Of a stretch of DNA of 64,000 bases, positions 34,298 through 44,308 are shown one piece after another. The notes under the pieces are model-generated. The model did not search any database and had not been told where the DNA came from. It was given only the letters and a program-made list of their open reading frames with translations. The stretch's first letter is position 1. Each line of letters begins with the position of its first letter. The translations under genes were made by a program, and so were the position numbers. Source of the DNA: Pirellulales bacterium (GTDB taxonomy: Bacteria; Planctomycetota; Planctomycetia; Pirellulales; JAEUIK01); contig JAIBBZ010000012.1 of assembly GCA_019694435.1 (NCBI GenBank), forward strand, positions 1 through 64,000, read 5' to 3'.

Positions 34298-35155
34298 TCA
34301 CCTGGCCACGAGGCCGCGCAGCACGCGCAGATTGATCCGGTCGAGATCTTCGCCGTCGCGAGTCCCCTTGGGCGTTTCCAGGTACATGGGCACCTGCCGA
34401 AAACGCCGATCGTTCATCAAATGCCGGAATGGCTCCAGCCCCAGGCACCCGGCACCGATGTGCGCGTGTCGATCGACCCGGGACCCCAACGGCTTGACGC
34501 TGTCGTTGAGGTGAAAGGCACGGATCTTCTCCAACCCAAACGTGGCATCCATCGCACGAAACGTCGCCAGGTAGTCCTTGCGATCGGCCAGCGGGTAGCC
34601 CGCGGCGAACACATGGCACGTATCGACGCAGACCCCCACACGCTCGGGATCCTTCACGCCCTCGATCAGACGTGCCAGATGTTCAAATCGGCAACCGAGC
34701 GAGCTCCCCTGGCCGGCGGTTGTTTCGAGCAGGATCCGGGCAGGCACCTCGGGCGTCTGTTTGTGAATCGTGTTGAGTGCCCGAACGATGCGCCGCAAAC
34801 CGACGGCCTCGCTGGTGGTCGTGTAGGCTCCCGGATGCGCGACGACGAACGGAATGCCCAATTGTCCGGCGCGCTGCAGTTCGACGACCATCGCGTCGAT
34901 GCTCTTGTTCCACAAGTCCGCGTCGGGGGCCGCAAGGTTGATCAGGTACGAGTTGTGTGCGATCGGATGCTCGACGCCGCTATCCGCAAGACTTTGGCGG
35001 AACCTCGCCTGCTCATCCGGCGTGATCGGTTTGGCCCGCCACTGGTTGTTGTTCTTCGTGAAAAGCTGCACACAGTCGCAGCCGGCTTTGCGGGCATATT
35101 CCACGGCCCGGTAGTAGCCACCGGCGATCGACATGTGCGCACCTAGAATCGGCAT
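34298..35155 (-). CDS. nfo: Deoxyribonuclease IV (AP endonuclease IV)
   Basis: Base-excision repair: cleaves 5' of abasic sites with a trinuclear zinc centre. 285 residues from ATG 35155, the usual length. Family motifs are intact: LGAHMSIAGGYYRAV at the N-terminus, CVQLFTKNNNQW, VVAHPGAY, ILLETTAGQGSSLG, VGVCVDTCHVFAAGY, FHLNDSVKPLGSRVDRHAHIG and PMYLETPKG. The His, Glu and Asp zinc ligands are in these blocks. It stands alone; a second repair enzyme gene (nth) lies about 6 kb to the right. Confidence 0.96.
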   Translation of the reverse strand: MPILGAHMSIAGGYYRAVEYARKAGCDCVQLFTKNNNQWRAKPITPDEQARFRQSLADSGVEHPIAHNSYLINLAAPDADLWNKSIDAMVVELQRAGQLGIPFVVAHPGAYTTTSEAVGLRRIVRALNTIHKQTPEVPARILLETTAGQGSSLGCRFEHLARLIEGVKDPERVGVCVDTCHVFAAGYPLADRKDYLATFRAMDATFGLEKIRAFHLNDSVKPLGSRVDRHAHIGAGCLGLEPFRHLMNDRRFRQVPMYLETPKGTRDGEDLDRINLRVLRGLVAR

Positions 35156-35387
35156 GGCCCTCCAATATGGGCGCGAAGCCGCCGGCTTCAATGGACAACT
35201 TCGGCAAGTTTATGCCGATCGTGAGGCCTTCCCGCCCCCCCGCGTAGCTGTACGGTTCCGGGCGCGGAATCCGCGCGGCGACACGTAAGTCGGCGCGTCC
35301 AGAATTGGCCATTATTGCTTGCCAGATTGAAGCAGCCCTAGTTAGAATTTGAGTAAGGGCCGGGGCAGGATTCTGCGGCGACGTCGC

Positions 35388-35915
35388 ATGCTTGGGGAGT
35401 TGTGGATGGTAACCCTGTGGGGCATTCTTGGCGTGCCCATCGTATTCGCGTGTTTGGCCGCTGTGTTCATTTGGCGGCCGATGCGCAAATCGTTGCGCGA
35501 AGCTCGCTTTGCCCGCGAGCGGCGCGAGTTTCACCGCCAGCGCGAGCGTCTTGAGGCGCGCTTTCTCCAATTAGCTGCCAACAGTGGTCGCGCACCTCAC
35601 CTGCGCTGGAACGATTGTGAGTTCAGCAACGACGTGACCTATGCCCGCGACCGTCGCACGGGCCGTTTGTGCGCGTTTGTCGGCGTCACGATTGCCTGCG
35701 ATCAACCCACCGCGGGCGGACTGCTCGACAACCCCTATCAAGAAGACTACGGCAGCACGGCGCAATTACGCGAAGCGACCGCCGTCTTCCACTATGACAA
35801 AGGGCGCTGGCACACGCTGGGCCGCACGGTGTTCAATCTGAACCCCGACGAGGCCCTGCAGCGCTACAAAGACGACTTTGTCATGTTGGGTCAAGAACTG
35901 GCCCGGCACCGGTAG
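35388..35915 (+). CDS. Single-pass membrane protein of unknown function
   Basis: 175 residues from ATG 35388 (ATG 35406 would give 169; a TTG at 35349 gives 188). One hydrophobic segment near the N-terminus (LWGILGVPIVFACLAAVFIW) is followed by a basic helical stretch (RFARERREFHRQRERLEARF). A soluble domain follows with WNDCEFSNDVTYARDRRTG and a C-terminal YDKGRWHTLGRTVFNLNPDEA. I do not recognise the family. A 22-base tandem duplication begins nine bases before the stop codon. It is convergent with acnA. Confidence 0.6.
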   Translation: MLGELWMVTLWGILGVPIVFACLAAVFIWRPMRKSLREARFARERREFHRQRERLEARFLQLAANSGRAPHLRWNDCEFSNDVTYARDRRTGRLCAFVGVTIACDQPTAGGLLDNPYQEDYGSTAQLREATAVFHYDKGRWHTLGRTVFNLNPDEALQRYKDDFVMLGQELARHR

Positions 35916-35949
35916 CCTGCCTGCCCCGCACCGGTAGCGTGCCTGCCCC
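35906..35949. repeat. Tandem duplication, 22 bp x 2, spanning a stop codon
   Basis: Two adjacent 22-base copies (gcaccggtagcctgcctgcccc type), 35906-35927 and 35928-35949, differ at one base. The first copy includes the TAG stop of the upstream gene, so the second copy repeats the last sense codons and stop downstream. It is probably a recent slippage product. Confidence 0.9.
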
Positions 35950-35985
35950 GCGCGGTAGGCGGCGGCATGCCAGCGTGACCGGAAC

Positions 35986-38706
35986 TCAGCCGCCGGCGAG
36001 CGCCTTACGCAGCACCGTCTGCAGAATGCCGCCGTTGCGGTAGTAATCGAGCTCGACCGGCGTGTCAATGCGCGCCGTGACCTTGAACTTCTTCACCGCA
36101 CCACTCGCGTCGCGAGCCTCGACCTCCAACGTTCCGCGCGGCCGCAAGGTCTCATCGAGGCCGTGAACGGTGAACAGCTCTTCGCCGGTCAGGCCGAGTC
36201 CTTGCCACGTCTGCCCGGCGGGCAGCTCCAGCGGCAGAACTCCCATCCCCACCAGGTTGCTGCGGTGAATGCGCTCGAAGCTGACGGCGATTACGGCCCG
36301 GACACCGAGCAGATACGTTCCCTTGGCCGCCCAGTCGCGGCTCGAACCGGTGCCGTACTCGGCACCCGCCAGCACGATCAGCGGCACTCCCGCTTGCTGG
36401 TATTTCATCGCCGCGTCGTAAATGCTCAGCACCTGGCCGTCGGGCAAGTGCCGGGTCACACCGCCTTCGGTGCCGGGGGCGATCAAGTTGCGAATGCGGA
36501 TGTTTGCAAAGGTGCCGCGCGTCATCACGCGGTCGTTTCCGCGCCGCGCGCCGTAGCTGTTGAAATCGCGCGGCTGGACGCCGTGGTCGATCAAGAACCT
36601 TCCGGCCGGGCTGTCCTTGGCGATCGAGCCAGCCGGTGAAATGTGATCGGTCGTGACCGAGTCGCCCAGGGCCGCCAGTACGCGTGCGCCGGCGATGGGC
36701 TGCGTGGGCGACGGCTCGCGTGTCAACTCGGCCAGGAACGGCGGCTCTTGGATGTAGGTGCTCGCTGCGTCCCAGGCATACAGATCGCTCTTGGCGACTT
36801 TGATCTGGTTCCATTTGTCGTTCGATGCGAACACGTTGTTGTAGCGCTCACGGAACATCTCCGGGCGCACGTTCGCGTCGATCGCCTGGGCAATCTCCTC
36901 GTGAGTCGGCCAGACGTCGGCCAGGTAGACCGGCTTGCCGTCCGATCCAGTGCCGAGCGGCTCTTTAGTCAGATCGATGTCGACCGTCCCGGCCAAGGCA
37001 TAGGCCACGACCAAGGGCGGGCTAGCCAGGTAATTCGCCTTCACGAGCGGATTGACGCGCCCTTCGAAATTGCGATTGCCGCTGAGCACGGCCGACGCCA
37101 CGAGGTCGCCGCCGGTTACGGCCGCGGCCACGTGCTCGGGTAGCGGGCCGCTGTTGCCGATGCAGGTCGTGCAGCCGTAGCCGACTGTTTGGAAACCGAG
37201 CTGATCGAGCGCCGCGGTCAGTCCGGCACGTTCCAGATAGTCCGTCACGACGCGCGACCCTGGTGCCAGACTCGTTTTGACGTACGGCCGGACGCGAAGG
37301 CCCCGCGCCACGGCTTTCTTCGCCAGGATGCCCGCGCCGAGCATCACCGACGGGTTGCTGGTGTTCGTGCAGCTGGTGATCGCCGCGATCACGACGGCGC
37401 CGTGCCCGATTTCGGTCGAGGCGCCGTTGTCCGCCACGGTCGCCTTGCGCGCCAGCGCCGAACCTTCGAGCGCGAAGCCCCGCTTGTTGAAGGGCGCGGT
37501 GAGGGACTGCTGAAACTCTTGCTTGACGCTGCGCAGTGCGACGCGGTCGTGCGGGCGTTTGGGCCCCGCCAGGCTCGGTTCGACCGTCGACATGTCGAGC
37601 GACAGGGTCTGGCTGAATTTGGGCACCGGCGAGCCGGGCGTCAGAAACAACCCCTGTTCCTTCGTATAGCGCTCGACGAGCGCGACTTCCGCGTCGCTAC
37701 GGCCTGTGGTTCGCAAGAAACGCAGAGTCTCATCGTCGATCGGGAAGAAGCCCATCGTGGCCCCGTATTCGGGAGCCATGTTGCTGATCGTGGCCCGATC
37801 TGCCAGGCGCATCGAAGGCAGGCCCGAGCCGAAGAATTCGACGAACTTGCCCACGACGCCGTGGGCGCGAAGCATCTCGGTCACCCGCAGCACGAGATCG
37901 GTCGCCGTGGCGCCCGGTGGCAACTTGCCCGTCAGCTCGAAACCGACCACCTCGGGCAGCAACATGTAGATCGGCTGGCCGAGCATGACGGCCTCGGCCT
38001 CGATCCCGCCGACGCCCCAGCCCAGGACCCCCAGGCCATTGATCATCGTGGTATGGCTGTCGGTGCCGACGAGCGAGTCGGGCAGCGCCACGGGCCCCGC
38101 ATGATCCTGGCGGACGAACACGCCCTTGGCCAGGTACTCGAGATTCACCTGATGCACGATACCCACGGCCGGCGGCACGACGCGGAAATTGTCGAACGCC
38201 AACTGTCCCCAGCGCAGAAACTCGTACCGCTCGCCGTTGCGCTCGAACTCGAGCGCGACGTTCTGTTCCAGCGCGGAACTCGAACCGAACGCATCAACCT
38301 GCACCGAGTGGTCGATCACCAGGTCGACCGGAATCAGCGGATTGATCCGCTTGGGGTCACCGCCGAGACGCCGCATAGCGCCGCGCATCGCGGCCAGATC
38401 GACCACGCACGGCACGCCCGTGAAATCTTGCAGCACGACCCGCGCCGGCTTGAAGGGGATTTCGACCTCGGGCAAGCCCTGGGCCTTCCAGCCTGCCAGC
38501 TTCTTTACGTCGTCCTGGCTGACTTCAAAGCCGTCGCAGTTACGCAGGGCCGATTCGAGCAGGATGCGAATTGAATAGGGCAACTGGGATACGTTGCACA
38601 GACCGAGTTCTTCCAACCGTGACAGACGATAGATCCCGATTGGCCCCTGTCCGGACTCGAAGGTACCGCGGGCTTGGAACGGATCGGTCACGCGTGCAGC
38701 AGACAT
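35986..38706 (-). CDS. acnA: Aconitate hydratase (AcnA/IRP1 type)
   Basis: Interconverts citrate and isocitrate in the TCA cycle with a 4Fe-4S cluster. 906 residues, the normal AcnA length. The cluster cysteines are in [16 protein letters not shown] (about residue 446) and [16 protein letters not shown] (about 511 and 514). The swivel-domain block [14 protein letters not shown] and the C-terminal [18 protein letters not shown] complete the match. ATG 38706 has a GAGGAC ribosome site. As an IRP1-type protein it might bind RNA when the cluster is lost; that is family knowledge, not shown here. Confidence 0.97.
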   Translation of the reverse strand: MSAARVTDPFQARGTFESGQGPIGIYRLSRLEELGLCNVSQLPYSIRILLESALRNCDGFEVSQDDVKKLAGWKAQGLPEVEIPFKPARVVLQDFTGVPCVVDLAAMRGAMRRLGGDPKRINPLIPVDLVIDHSVQVDAFGSSSALEQNVALEFERNGERYEFLRWGQLAFDNFRVVPPAVGIVHQVNLEYLAKGVFVRQDHAGPVALPDSLVGTDSHTTMINGLGVLGWGVGGIEAEAVMLGQPIYMLLPEVVGFELTGKLPPGATATDLVLRVTEMLRAHGVVGKFVEFFGSGLPSMRLADRATISNMAPEYGATMGFFPIDDETLRFLRTTGRSDAEVALVERYTKEQGLFLTPGSPVPKFSQTLSLDMSTVEPSLAGPKRPHDRVALRSVKQEFQQSLTAPFNKRGFALEGSALARKATVADNGASTEIGHGAVVIAAITSCTNTSNPSVMLGAGILAKKAVARGLRVRPYVKTSLAPGSRVVTDYLERAGLTAALDQLGFQTVGYGCTTCIGNSGPLPEHVAAAVTGGDLVASAVLSGNRNFEGRVNPLVKANYLASPPLVVAYALAGTVDIDLTKEPLGTGSDGKPVYLADVWPTHEEIAQAIDANVRPEMFRERYNNVFASNDKWNQIKVAKSDLYAWDAASTYIQEPPFLAELTREPSPTQPIAGARVLAALGDSVTTDHISPAGSIAKDSPAGRFLIDHGVQPRDFNSYGARRGNDRVMTRGTFANIRIRNLIAPGTEGGVTRHLPDGQVLSIYDAAMKYQQAGVPLIVLAGAEYGTGSSRDWAAKGTYLLGVRAVIAVSFERIHRSNLVGMGVLPLELPAGQTWQGLGLTGEELFTVHGLDETLRPRGTLEVEARDASGAVKKFKVTARIDTPVELDYYRNGGILQTVLRKALAGG

Positions 38707-39043
38707 GGATTTATGGGTCCTCGCGGCCAGCAGCCGTCAGAAAAATGGGTCTTCTCGAACCTGGCACCGGCAACGCTGCAACAGGCCCCGGTGGTCCATC
38801 TGCCGGCGGATTTTAGCGATCCGGCGGCGTTTTGTCTGGGGCCCTGGCCTCGGCTGCGCCTCCCCAGGGGGTTCGCCGGACCTGCTCGTCCCTGCCAGCA
38901 CAGCCGGTCCGGCCGGCGCGACCGCTCACTTCGGCCCTGGCAGCCCCGGGCGCTTGCCGACGGTCGGGGGCAACCTAGGCTTACCTTGGTTCGCCCGAGC
39001 GTGGGCAGTTCGAAGCAGGTGCGCTAGAGGCTCCAGGGGTACC
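38707..39043. promoter_or_regulatory. Divergent intergenic region between acnA and the AAA ATPase gene
   Basis: 337 bases. The rightward frame of the ATPase stays open back to 38705, but codon content there (runs of Cys, Trp, Arg) is unlike protein and the first good start is ATG 39044. The region is very GC-rich, and no promoter boxes or operator palindrome were recognised. Confidence 0.4.
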
Positions 39044-40609
39044 ATGACCGACACCGCTCGCGAAAGCCTGTTGGCACAGCTTGCAACCGGAAAGGGCGTT
39101 CAATCAGGGAGCGAGCCCTGGAGCGAAGCCGGCGCATCGCCTTCTGCGGATGCGACGCCGAAAAAGACGGCCGGCGAAGAGGCCGACGCGACCCTGCAGA
39201 CGCTGCTGACGCGGATCTCGAACATCGTCGGCGACGGGAGCGTGCTCAAGCCTGCCGCGGCACCCGCGCCCGCGCGGCCAGCGCCAGCCAAGCCGGCGCC
39301 TGCAAGCCCTGCCGGCCCCGCGATTTCGCCGAAGGCCGCCAAGCTCGGCGAGTTGTTTCTGCCGACCGAGCCGAAAACGCTGGTCGAGGCCAAGCTGACC
39401 GAAAGCGAGGTCGAGGCCCTGCTGCTCAAGTGCCTGTTCGCGCGAGGCTCGGGCACCGGCCGTCAACTGGTCGACCAGATCAAGCTGCCTTTCCAAATCG
39501 TCGAGAACATCCTGCGGCAGTTGAAGAACGACCAGCTCATCTACTACCGCAATACGGCGGTGATGGGCGACTACGAATATCAAGTTTCCGACATGGGCCG
39601 CGAACGGGCCCGGCGGCTGAACGATCAATCGACCTATTTCGGTTCGGCGCCGGTCCACCTGCATCACTACCTGGAAAGCGTGGCCGCCCAAACGCTGACC
39701 ACGCAACACCCCGGCCCCGACGAGTTGAAGCACGCCTTCAACGATCTGCTGCTGAGCGACCACATGTTCGCGCGGCTCGGGCCGGCGATCAACTCGGGCC
39801 GCGGCTTGTTCTTGTACGGTGCGCCGGGCAATGGCAAGACGAGTATCGCCGAGCGTGTGACGAAATGCTTCGGCGAGACCATCTGGATTCCGCGCGCGCT
39901 GGGTATCGACGGCGAAATCATCCGGCTCTTCGATCCGACGTGCCACGACGAAGTGCCCCTGCCGGGAAGCGCGGGCCTGATCGACGAACTCAAGATCGAC
40001 AAGCGCTGGATCCGGATTCGCCGCCCGACGATCATCGTGGGCGGCGAATTGACCATGGATTCGCTCGAAGTCACGCGCAACACATCGACGGGCATCAGCG
40101 AAGCGCCGCTGCAATTAAAGAGCAACTGCGGCACGCTCGTGATCGACGACTTCGGCCGGCAGCGCATGAGTACCGCCGAACTGCTGAACCGGTGGATCGT
40201 GCCGCTGGAAAAGCGGTACGACTTCCTCAACCTGCCGAGCGGCAAGAAAATCCAGGTCCCGTTCGACCAGTTGATCGTCTTTTCGACCAACTTACAGCCG
40301 CGCGACTTGTGCGACGATGCGTTCTTGCGCCGCATTCCCTACAAGGTCGAAGTGATCGACCCGAGCGAAGCCGAATTCCGCCGGCTGTTCGAAATCCTGT
40401 GCCCCAAGTTCGGGTTCACCTACAACGAGGCGGCCATCAATTACCTGATTTCGACGCACTACACGTCGATCAATCGGCCGCTGCGGTGCTGCCAGCCGCG
40501 CGACTTGTTGTTGCAGGTGCGCAATTACTGCCAGTTCAACGGCTGGCCGTTGGAGCTGACTAAAGATCACTTCGACTTTGCCGTCGAAAACTACTTTGCC
40601 GTCGTCTAA
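39044..40609 (+). CDS. AAA ATPase with N-terminal disordered linker and winged-helix-like domain
   Basis: 521 residues from ATG 39044. Residues 1-110 are low-complexity, with an Ala/Pro/Lys run at about 67-95 ([19 protein letters not shown]). About 120-180 looks like a winged helix ([38 protein letters not shown]). The AAA core has Walker [18 protein letters not shown] (about 259), Walker [15 protein letters not shown] (about 365), a sensor-1-like [13 protein letters not shown] and an arginine-rich [15 protein letters not shown] helical lid domain follows to the end. Related proteins occur widely in planctomycetes and deltaproteobacteria, with no assigned role that I know of. It is convergent with dcd. 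Confidence 0.8.
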   Translation: MTDTARESLLAQLATGKGVQSGSEPWSEAGASPSADATPKKTAGEEADATLQTLLTRISNIVGDGSVLKPAAAPAPARPAPAKPAPASPAGPAISPKAAKLGELFLPTEPKTLVEAKLTESEVEALLLKCLFARGSGTGRQLVDQIKLPFQIVENILRQLKNDQLIYYRNTAVMGDYEYQVSDMGRERARRLNDQSTYFGSAPVHLHHYLESVAAQTLTTQHPGPDELKHAFNDLLLSDHMFARLGPAINSGRGLFLYGAPGNGKTSIAERVTKCFGETIWIPRALGIDGEIIRLFDPTCHDEVPLPGSAGLIDELKIDKRWIRIRRPTIIVGGELTMDSLEVTRNTSTGISEAPLQLKSNCGTLVIDDFGRQRMSTAELLNRWIVPLEKRYDFLNLPSGKKIQVPFDQLIVFSTNLQPRDLCDDAFLRRIPYKVEVIDPSEAEFRRLFEILCPKFGFTYNEAAINYLISTHYTSINRPLRCCQPRDLLLQVRNYCQFNGWPLELTKDHFDFAVENYFAVV

Positions 40610-40633
40610 GCACGACAGCACGACCGGTGCCGC

Positions 40634-41209
40634 TCAATCGCCCGGCGGCTCGATGCCGAAATCGAGCCACATCTGCGGGTCACGGCTCTCTCCCGGGCCG
40701 AACTCCTTGTAGAGCAGGCTCGGCTGAATGTCGCGGTTGTGCTGGTACTTGCCGGGATATTCGCTGATCTCGCCGCAGACTTCGTGATAGAAGATCTGGC
40801 AGATAGGCACGCCCGCGTACACGCGGATCGGTTGCACGGCGAACATCTCCAGCGTCCAGAATCCGGCGAAGCCGACGTCGCCGAACCCGGCCGTCACGTG
40901 CACGAACAGCCCCAACCGGCCGATCGACGAGCGTCCCTCGATCATCGGCACCAGGTTGCGCGTGGCGGTCCGCTCGACCGTGCGCCCCAGGTACAGCTGG
41001 TCGGGGCTCAGGACCAAACCCTCTGGCGGGATCTCGATTCGGCGCACGCGATTCGGCTTGCGCATGTCGAGGACGACTTCCTCGTAGACCAGCACCTCGT
41101 TGTGCAGCGATAGGTTGTAGCTGTTCGGGTTCAACCGCGCTGGGTCGAACGGCTCGATCTGAACGTCGCCGCCCAGCCGCGCCAGGATTTCTTGTCCGGA
41201 GAGAATCAT
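40634..41209 (-). CDS. dcd: dCTP deaminase
   Basis: Converts dCTP to dUTP for thymidylate synthesis. 191 residues, normal length. The N-terminus ILSGQEILARLGGDVQIEPF and the active-site region MIEGRSSIGRLGLFVHVTAG followed by FAGFWTLEMF contain the conserved Arg/Ser and catalytic Glu of the dUTPase-like fold. The C-terminal QHNRDIQPS tail may close over the triphosphate. Whether it also cleaves dUTP (bifunctional form) cannot be decided by eye. It is 46 bases downstream of nth on the same strand. Confidence 0.93.
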   Translation of the reverse strand: MILSGQEILARLGGDVQIEPFDPARLNPNSYNLSLHNEVLVYEEVVLDMRKPNRVRRIEIPPEGLVLSPDQLYLGRTVERTATRNLVPMIEGRSSIGRLGLFVHVTAGFGDVGFAGFWTLEMFAVQPIRVYAGVPICQIFYHEVCGEISEYPGKYQHNRDIQPSLLYKEFGPGESRDPQMWLDFGIEPPGD

Positions 41210-41255
41210 TGCCGTCGCTACGCCCTACCGAGATATCGCCAGAAAACTCGCTGCA

Positions 41256-42017
41256 TCATCGAGACGCCGAACTCTTGACGCCGACGCGAGGGCACGCCTC
41301 GGCCAAGGGACAGACGTCGCATTTCGGCTTGCGGGCCGTACAAATCGCCCGGCCGTGATGGATCATACGGTGGCTGAAATCGACCCAGGCATCGCGCGGC
41401 AGCACGGCCATCAGATCCTGCTCGACGCGCTGGGGCTGTTTGGCCTTGGTCAGCCCGAGCCGCAAGCTGAGCCGGCCGACGTGCGTGTCGACGACCACTC
41501 CCGAGGCGATTCCGAAGGCGGTGCCCAGTACGACGTTGGCCGTCTTGCGGCCTACGCCGGGCAATTGCACCAAGTCTTCCATCTGTCGGGGCACACGACC
41601 GCCATGTTCGCTCACCAGGCGCTGGCAACAGGCCTGGATATTCTTGGCCTTGTTGCGAAAAAAGCCCGTGCTCTGGATGGCGCGTTCCAGCTCGGACAAA
41701 GGTGCGCGGGCATAGTCGGCCGCCGAGCGATATTTGCGAAACAACTCGACAGTGACCAGGTTCACCCGTTGATCGGTGCATTGGGCCGAGAGGATCGTGG
41801 CAATCAGCAATTCGAGCGAATTGCTGAACCGCAAGGCGCAGTGCGCATCGGGGTAGGCCCGCTCGAGGCCGGCCAAAACGGTCGCGGCGTGCTGCCGTGG
41901 ATCGCGGCGGCGCGGCGCAGTCGACTTGGACCGCGGCTGCGCGCCGACCTGGCCGCGGGTTCGCGTGCCCTTGGTCGCCGAAGTCGATCGCACCATGCGC
42001 GCGCCGCTCGTGGACAC
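41256..42017 (-). CDS. nth: Endonuclease III
   Basis: DNA glycosylase/AP lyase for oxidised pyrimidines. 253 residues from GTG 42017, which has GGAG eight bases upstream; ATG 41996 would shorten it by seven. The first 40 residues are a basic Arg/Lys/Thr extension not found in E. coli Nth (211 residues). The core has TILSAQCTDQRVN, the helix-hairpin-helix QLPGVGRKTANVVLG with the catalytic Lys, VVVDTHVGRLS with the catalytic Asp, and the 4Fe-4S loop CTARKPKCDVCPLAEAC (C-x6-C-x2-C-x5-C). Confidence 0.96.
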   Translation of the reverse strand: MSTSGARMVRSTSATKGTRTRGQVGAQPRSKSTAPRRRDPRQHAATVLAGLERAYPDAHCALRFSNSLELLIATILSAQCTDQRVNLVTVELFRKYRSAADYARAPLSELERAIQSTGFFRNKAKNIQACCQRLVSEHGGRVPRQMEDLVQLPGVGRKTANVVLGTAFGIASGVVVDTHVGRLSLRLGLTKAKQPQRVEQDLMAVLPRDAWVDFSHRMIHHGRAICTARKPKCDVCPLAEACPRVGVKSSASR

Positions 42018-42128
42018 CGCTTGCTCCGCTCGCCGGGAGTAATCAAACGCTAACGGATTCTCAGAAGGCCCCTGAAAGATGTCAAGCGTCGATCAAATCG
42101 GCCGGCCGGCGCGTGCCGGTCTGCGCCG

Positions 42129-42575
42129 TCACAGCTCGCGCAGCGACCGGTCCGACATTTTGCGCAAGTTGGTCAAGGCAAAGGCCAACAGCGTTTCGTC
42201 CGCGCCGCGAAACTGCGTTTCGACCAGGTAGTCGCGCTTGCGGACGTTCACCACGCGGCTGTCGATGCGAAACCCCGGAGGATGGATCGGCTCGAGGTAA
42301 TCGATCCGCATGTTGACGGTCGACAACCAGGCCAGATCGCCCTCCATGGTGGTCATACAGGTCCAGATGGCGACAAAATCGACATACGTTGGCGTAAACC
42401 CGCCGAATACGAAGCCACCCAGATTAAGTACCGCCTCGGGCACATGACACTCGACGCTCAAATGGCCCGAGCGGAGCGACACGATTCGCCAGCGTTCGGC
42501 CTCCAGCAGCCGGCCCGCGCTATGCTTCCGCTGCATGGCGAAAGCGAGAAAACCCGTTGAATCGTCCTGCGTCAT
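42129..42575 (-). CDS. Hot-dog fold thioesterase (PaaI/YbgC-like)
   Basis: 148 residues. The central LGGFVFGGFTPTYVDFVAIW is the characteristic hot-dog helix with preceding glycines, and STVNMRIDYLEPIHPPG followed by DSRVVNVRKRDYLVETQF gives the paired strands. In PaaI proteins an Asp or Glu on this helix is catalytic; here Asp in TYVDFVA is the candidate. It probably hydrolyses an acyl-CoA; the substrate is unknown. It sits 111 bases upstream of nth on the same strand. Confidence 0.82.
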   Translation of the reverse strand: MTQDDSTGFLAFAMQRKHSAGRLLEAERWRIVSLRSGHLSVECHVPEAVLNLGGFVFGGFTPTYVDFVAIWTCMTTMEGDLAWLSTVNMRIDYLEPIHPPGFRIDSRVVNVRKRDYLVETQFRGADETLLAFALTNLRKMSDRSLREL

Positions 42576-42779
42576 GGGTGGGGTTATTCAGAAAATGCAG
42601 CGGACAACGAGTAGCCGGCCGCGGCATCATAGCAAACCGGCGGCGAGGTCGGCCCCGCAATTGGACCGTTGGGCCGCCGGCTGCGAGGCAACGGGCGTCA
42701 AGGTACGCTACATGCAGGACCCACGAGGGCGCGCCGGCCCGGATGTTGCCCGGCGTGCTTGGAACCGGATCAATTCTCC

Positions 42780-43475
42780 ATGGACGATGACTTGTTGCCG
42801 CCGCCCGAGCCGTTTCGCGGACGCGTGCGGCTGTTTCCGCTGCCGAACCTGGTACTGTTTCCGCACGTATTGCAGCCGCTGCATATCTTCGAGCCGCGCT
42901 ATCGAGACCTCATCGGGTCGGCACTCGAAGGCGATCAGCGGATCGCCATGGCGCTGCTCCAGCCGGGTTGGGAAAACGACTACGAGGGCCGCCCGCCGCT
43001 CGAACCCATCGCCTGCCTCGGCCGCATCGTCGGTCACCAGAAGCTCGACGACGGCCGCTACAACATTCTGCTGCACGGCGAATCTCGAGTACGCCTCGTT
43101 CAAGAATTGCCGGCCGATCGCAAATTCCGCGAGGCGAAGGCCGAGTTGCTCGACGACGTCTACTCGCCGGCGACCGCGTCGCAGCGACCGGCGCTGCAAC
43201 TAAAGCTGTTGCACGTCTTTCGCGAGGTGCTGCCGAAGGTCGTCGAAGCGCAACAACTGGAACAACTCATGGGCAGCGAGTTGACGCTCGGTCCGCTGAC
43301 CGACATTCTCGGCTATGCGCTCGAACTCCCTCTGCCGCTCAAGACGCGGCTACTGGCGGAACCCGACGTCGATCGGCGGGCAAGCTTGCTCATCGCGTAT
43401 CTGGCGGCGACTTCGGACGAGCAGCCCAGGGCCGTCCTGCGCACGCCGTTTCCGCCGGATTTCAGCGCGAATTGA
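42780..43475 (+). CDS. Stand-alone LON substrate-binding domain protein
   Basis: 231 residues from ATG 42780. The N-terminal VRLFPLPNLVLFPHVLQPLHIFEPRYRDL is the signature start of the Lon protease N domain (PUA-like), continuing to GRIVGHQKLDDGRYNILLHG and a helical bundle. It has no AAA or Ser-Lys protease part, so it is not a protease. Such short proteins are common in bacteria and their function is unresolved; a substrate-recognition role is the usual guess. It opens the rightward run with folE 107 bases downstream. Confidence 0.9.
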   Translation: MDDDLLPPPEPFRGRVRLFPLPNLVLFPHVLQPLHIFEPRYRDLIGSALEGDQRIAMALLQPGWENDYEGRPPLEPIACLGRIVGHQKLDDGRYNILLHGESRVRLVQELPADRKFREAKAELLDDVYSPATASQRPALQLKLLHVFREVLPKVVEAQQLEQLMGSELTLGPLTDILGYALELPLPLKTRLLAEPDVDRRASLLIAYLAATSDEQPRAVLRTPFPPDFSAN

Positions 43476-43582
43476 GCCGGCAGGCCTGCCCGGGCGGTCA
43501 ACTTGATTCCGCCGGGGGGTGCTCCTAGGATCAGCTTGGGCAACGCGATGTCGTGTTCTGGAACGCACGGGGGAACGTCTCG

Positions 43583-44224
43583 ATGGCATGTTCTTCGGGT
43601 GAGCCGGCCATAGAGTCGGCCGCAGAGGCCAACGGTGCGCCGCAGGCCGGCGCCGCGGCGGTCGATCAAGCGCGCATTGCCCGCGCGGTGCGAGAAATCC
43701 TGGCCGCCGTGGGCGAAGACCCCGACCGCGAGGGCCTGCGCGAAACCCCGGCCCGCGTGGCGCGGATGTACGCCGAATTGTTCGCCGGCCTGCACGAGGA
43801 CCCGCGCGTACATTTGCAAAAGTTCTTCACCGAAAAATATGACGAAGTGGTGCTGGTCAAGGACATCAGCTTCAACAGCATGTGCGAGCACCACATGTTG
43901 CCGTTTATCGGCCAGGCGCACATCGGCTATGTGCCCAATGGCCGCGTGATCGGCCTGAGCAAGCTGGCCCGGGTGGTCGACGTCGTAGCCCGGCGCCCGC
44001 AGGTGCAAGAGCGGATGACCGAGCAGATTGCCGATCTGCTCGTCGAGGAGCTGGACGTGAAAGGTGTCGCCGTGGTGATCGAGGCCAGCCATTCGTGCAT
44101 GACGATTCGCGGCATCAAGAAACCGGGCAGCCTGTGCGTGACCAGTGCCATGCGCGGCATCTTCCGTTCGCACTTGTCGAGCCGAACCGAGGTGATGACG
44201 CTCATCTATGGCGGCCGCCAGTAA
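43583..44224 (+). CDS. folE: GTP cyclohydrolase I
   Basis: First step of tetrahydrofolate (and pterin or queuosine precursor) synthesis: GTP to 7,8-dihydroneopterin triphosphate. 213 residues from ATG 43583, with a 28-residue variable N-terminus. The zinc ligands are in [12 protein letters not shown] (Cys about 101, His) and [14 protein letters not shown] (Cys about 173). [20 protein letters not shown] and TSAMRGIF are also diagnostic. Fe/Zn-dependent FolE1 type. It lies upstream of Moco genes, which also start from GTP through MoaA. Confidence 0.97.
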   Translation: MACSSGEPAIESAAEANGAPQAGAAAVDQARIARAVREILAAVGEDPDREGLRETPARVARMYAELFAGLHEDPRVHLQKFFTEKYDEVVLVKDISFNSMCEHHMLPFIGQAHIGYVPNGRVIGLSKLARVVDVVARRPQVQERMTEQIADLLVEELDVKGVAVVIEASHSCMTIRGIKKPGSLCVTSAMRGIFRSHLSSRTEVMTLIYGGRQ

Positions 44225-44297
44225 AGCCCTGCTCCCGGGACCGGAGTCCCCCGTCGGGCCGCTTTGGCGTATCATCCCCACCTGGCGGGGGCTCTTC

Positions 44298-44302
44298 GGA
44301 GG
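44298..44302 (+). promoter_or_regulatory. Shine-Dalgarno GGAGG that fixes the GTG start of the FAD/Fe-S oxidoreductase
   Basis: A perfect GGAGG six bases ahead of GTG 44309. It decides between GTG 44306, GTG 44309 and the upstream open codons back to 44264. Confidence 0.7.
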
Positions 44303-44308
44303 CCGGTG

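Noticed and set aside
38705-39043. In-frame N-terminal extension of the AAA ATPase
   Set aside because: Composition (Cys, Trp, Arg runs) is not protein-like and it would overlap the acnA start; ATG 39044 is preferred.
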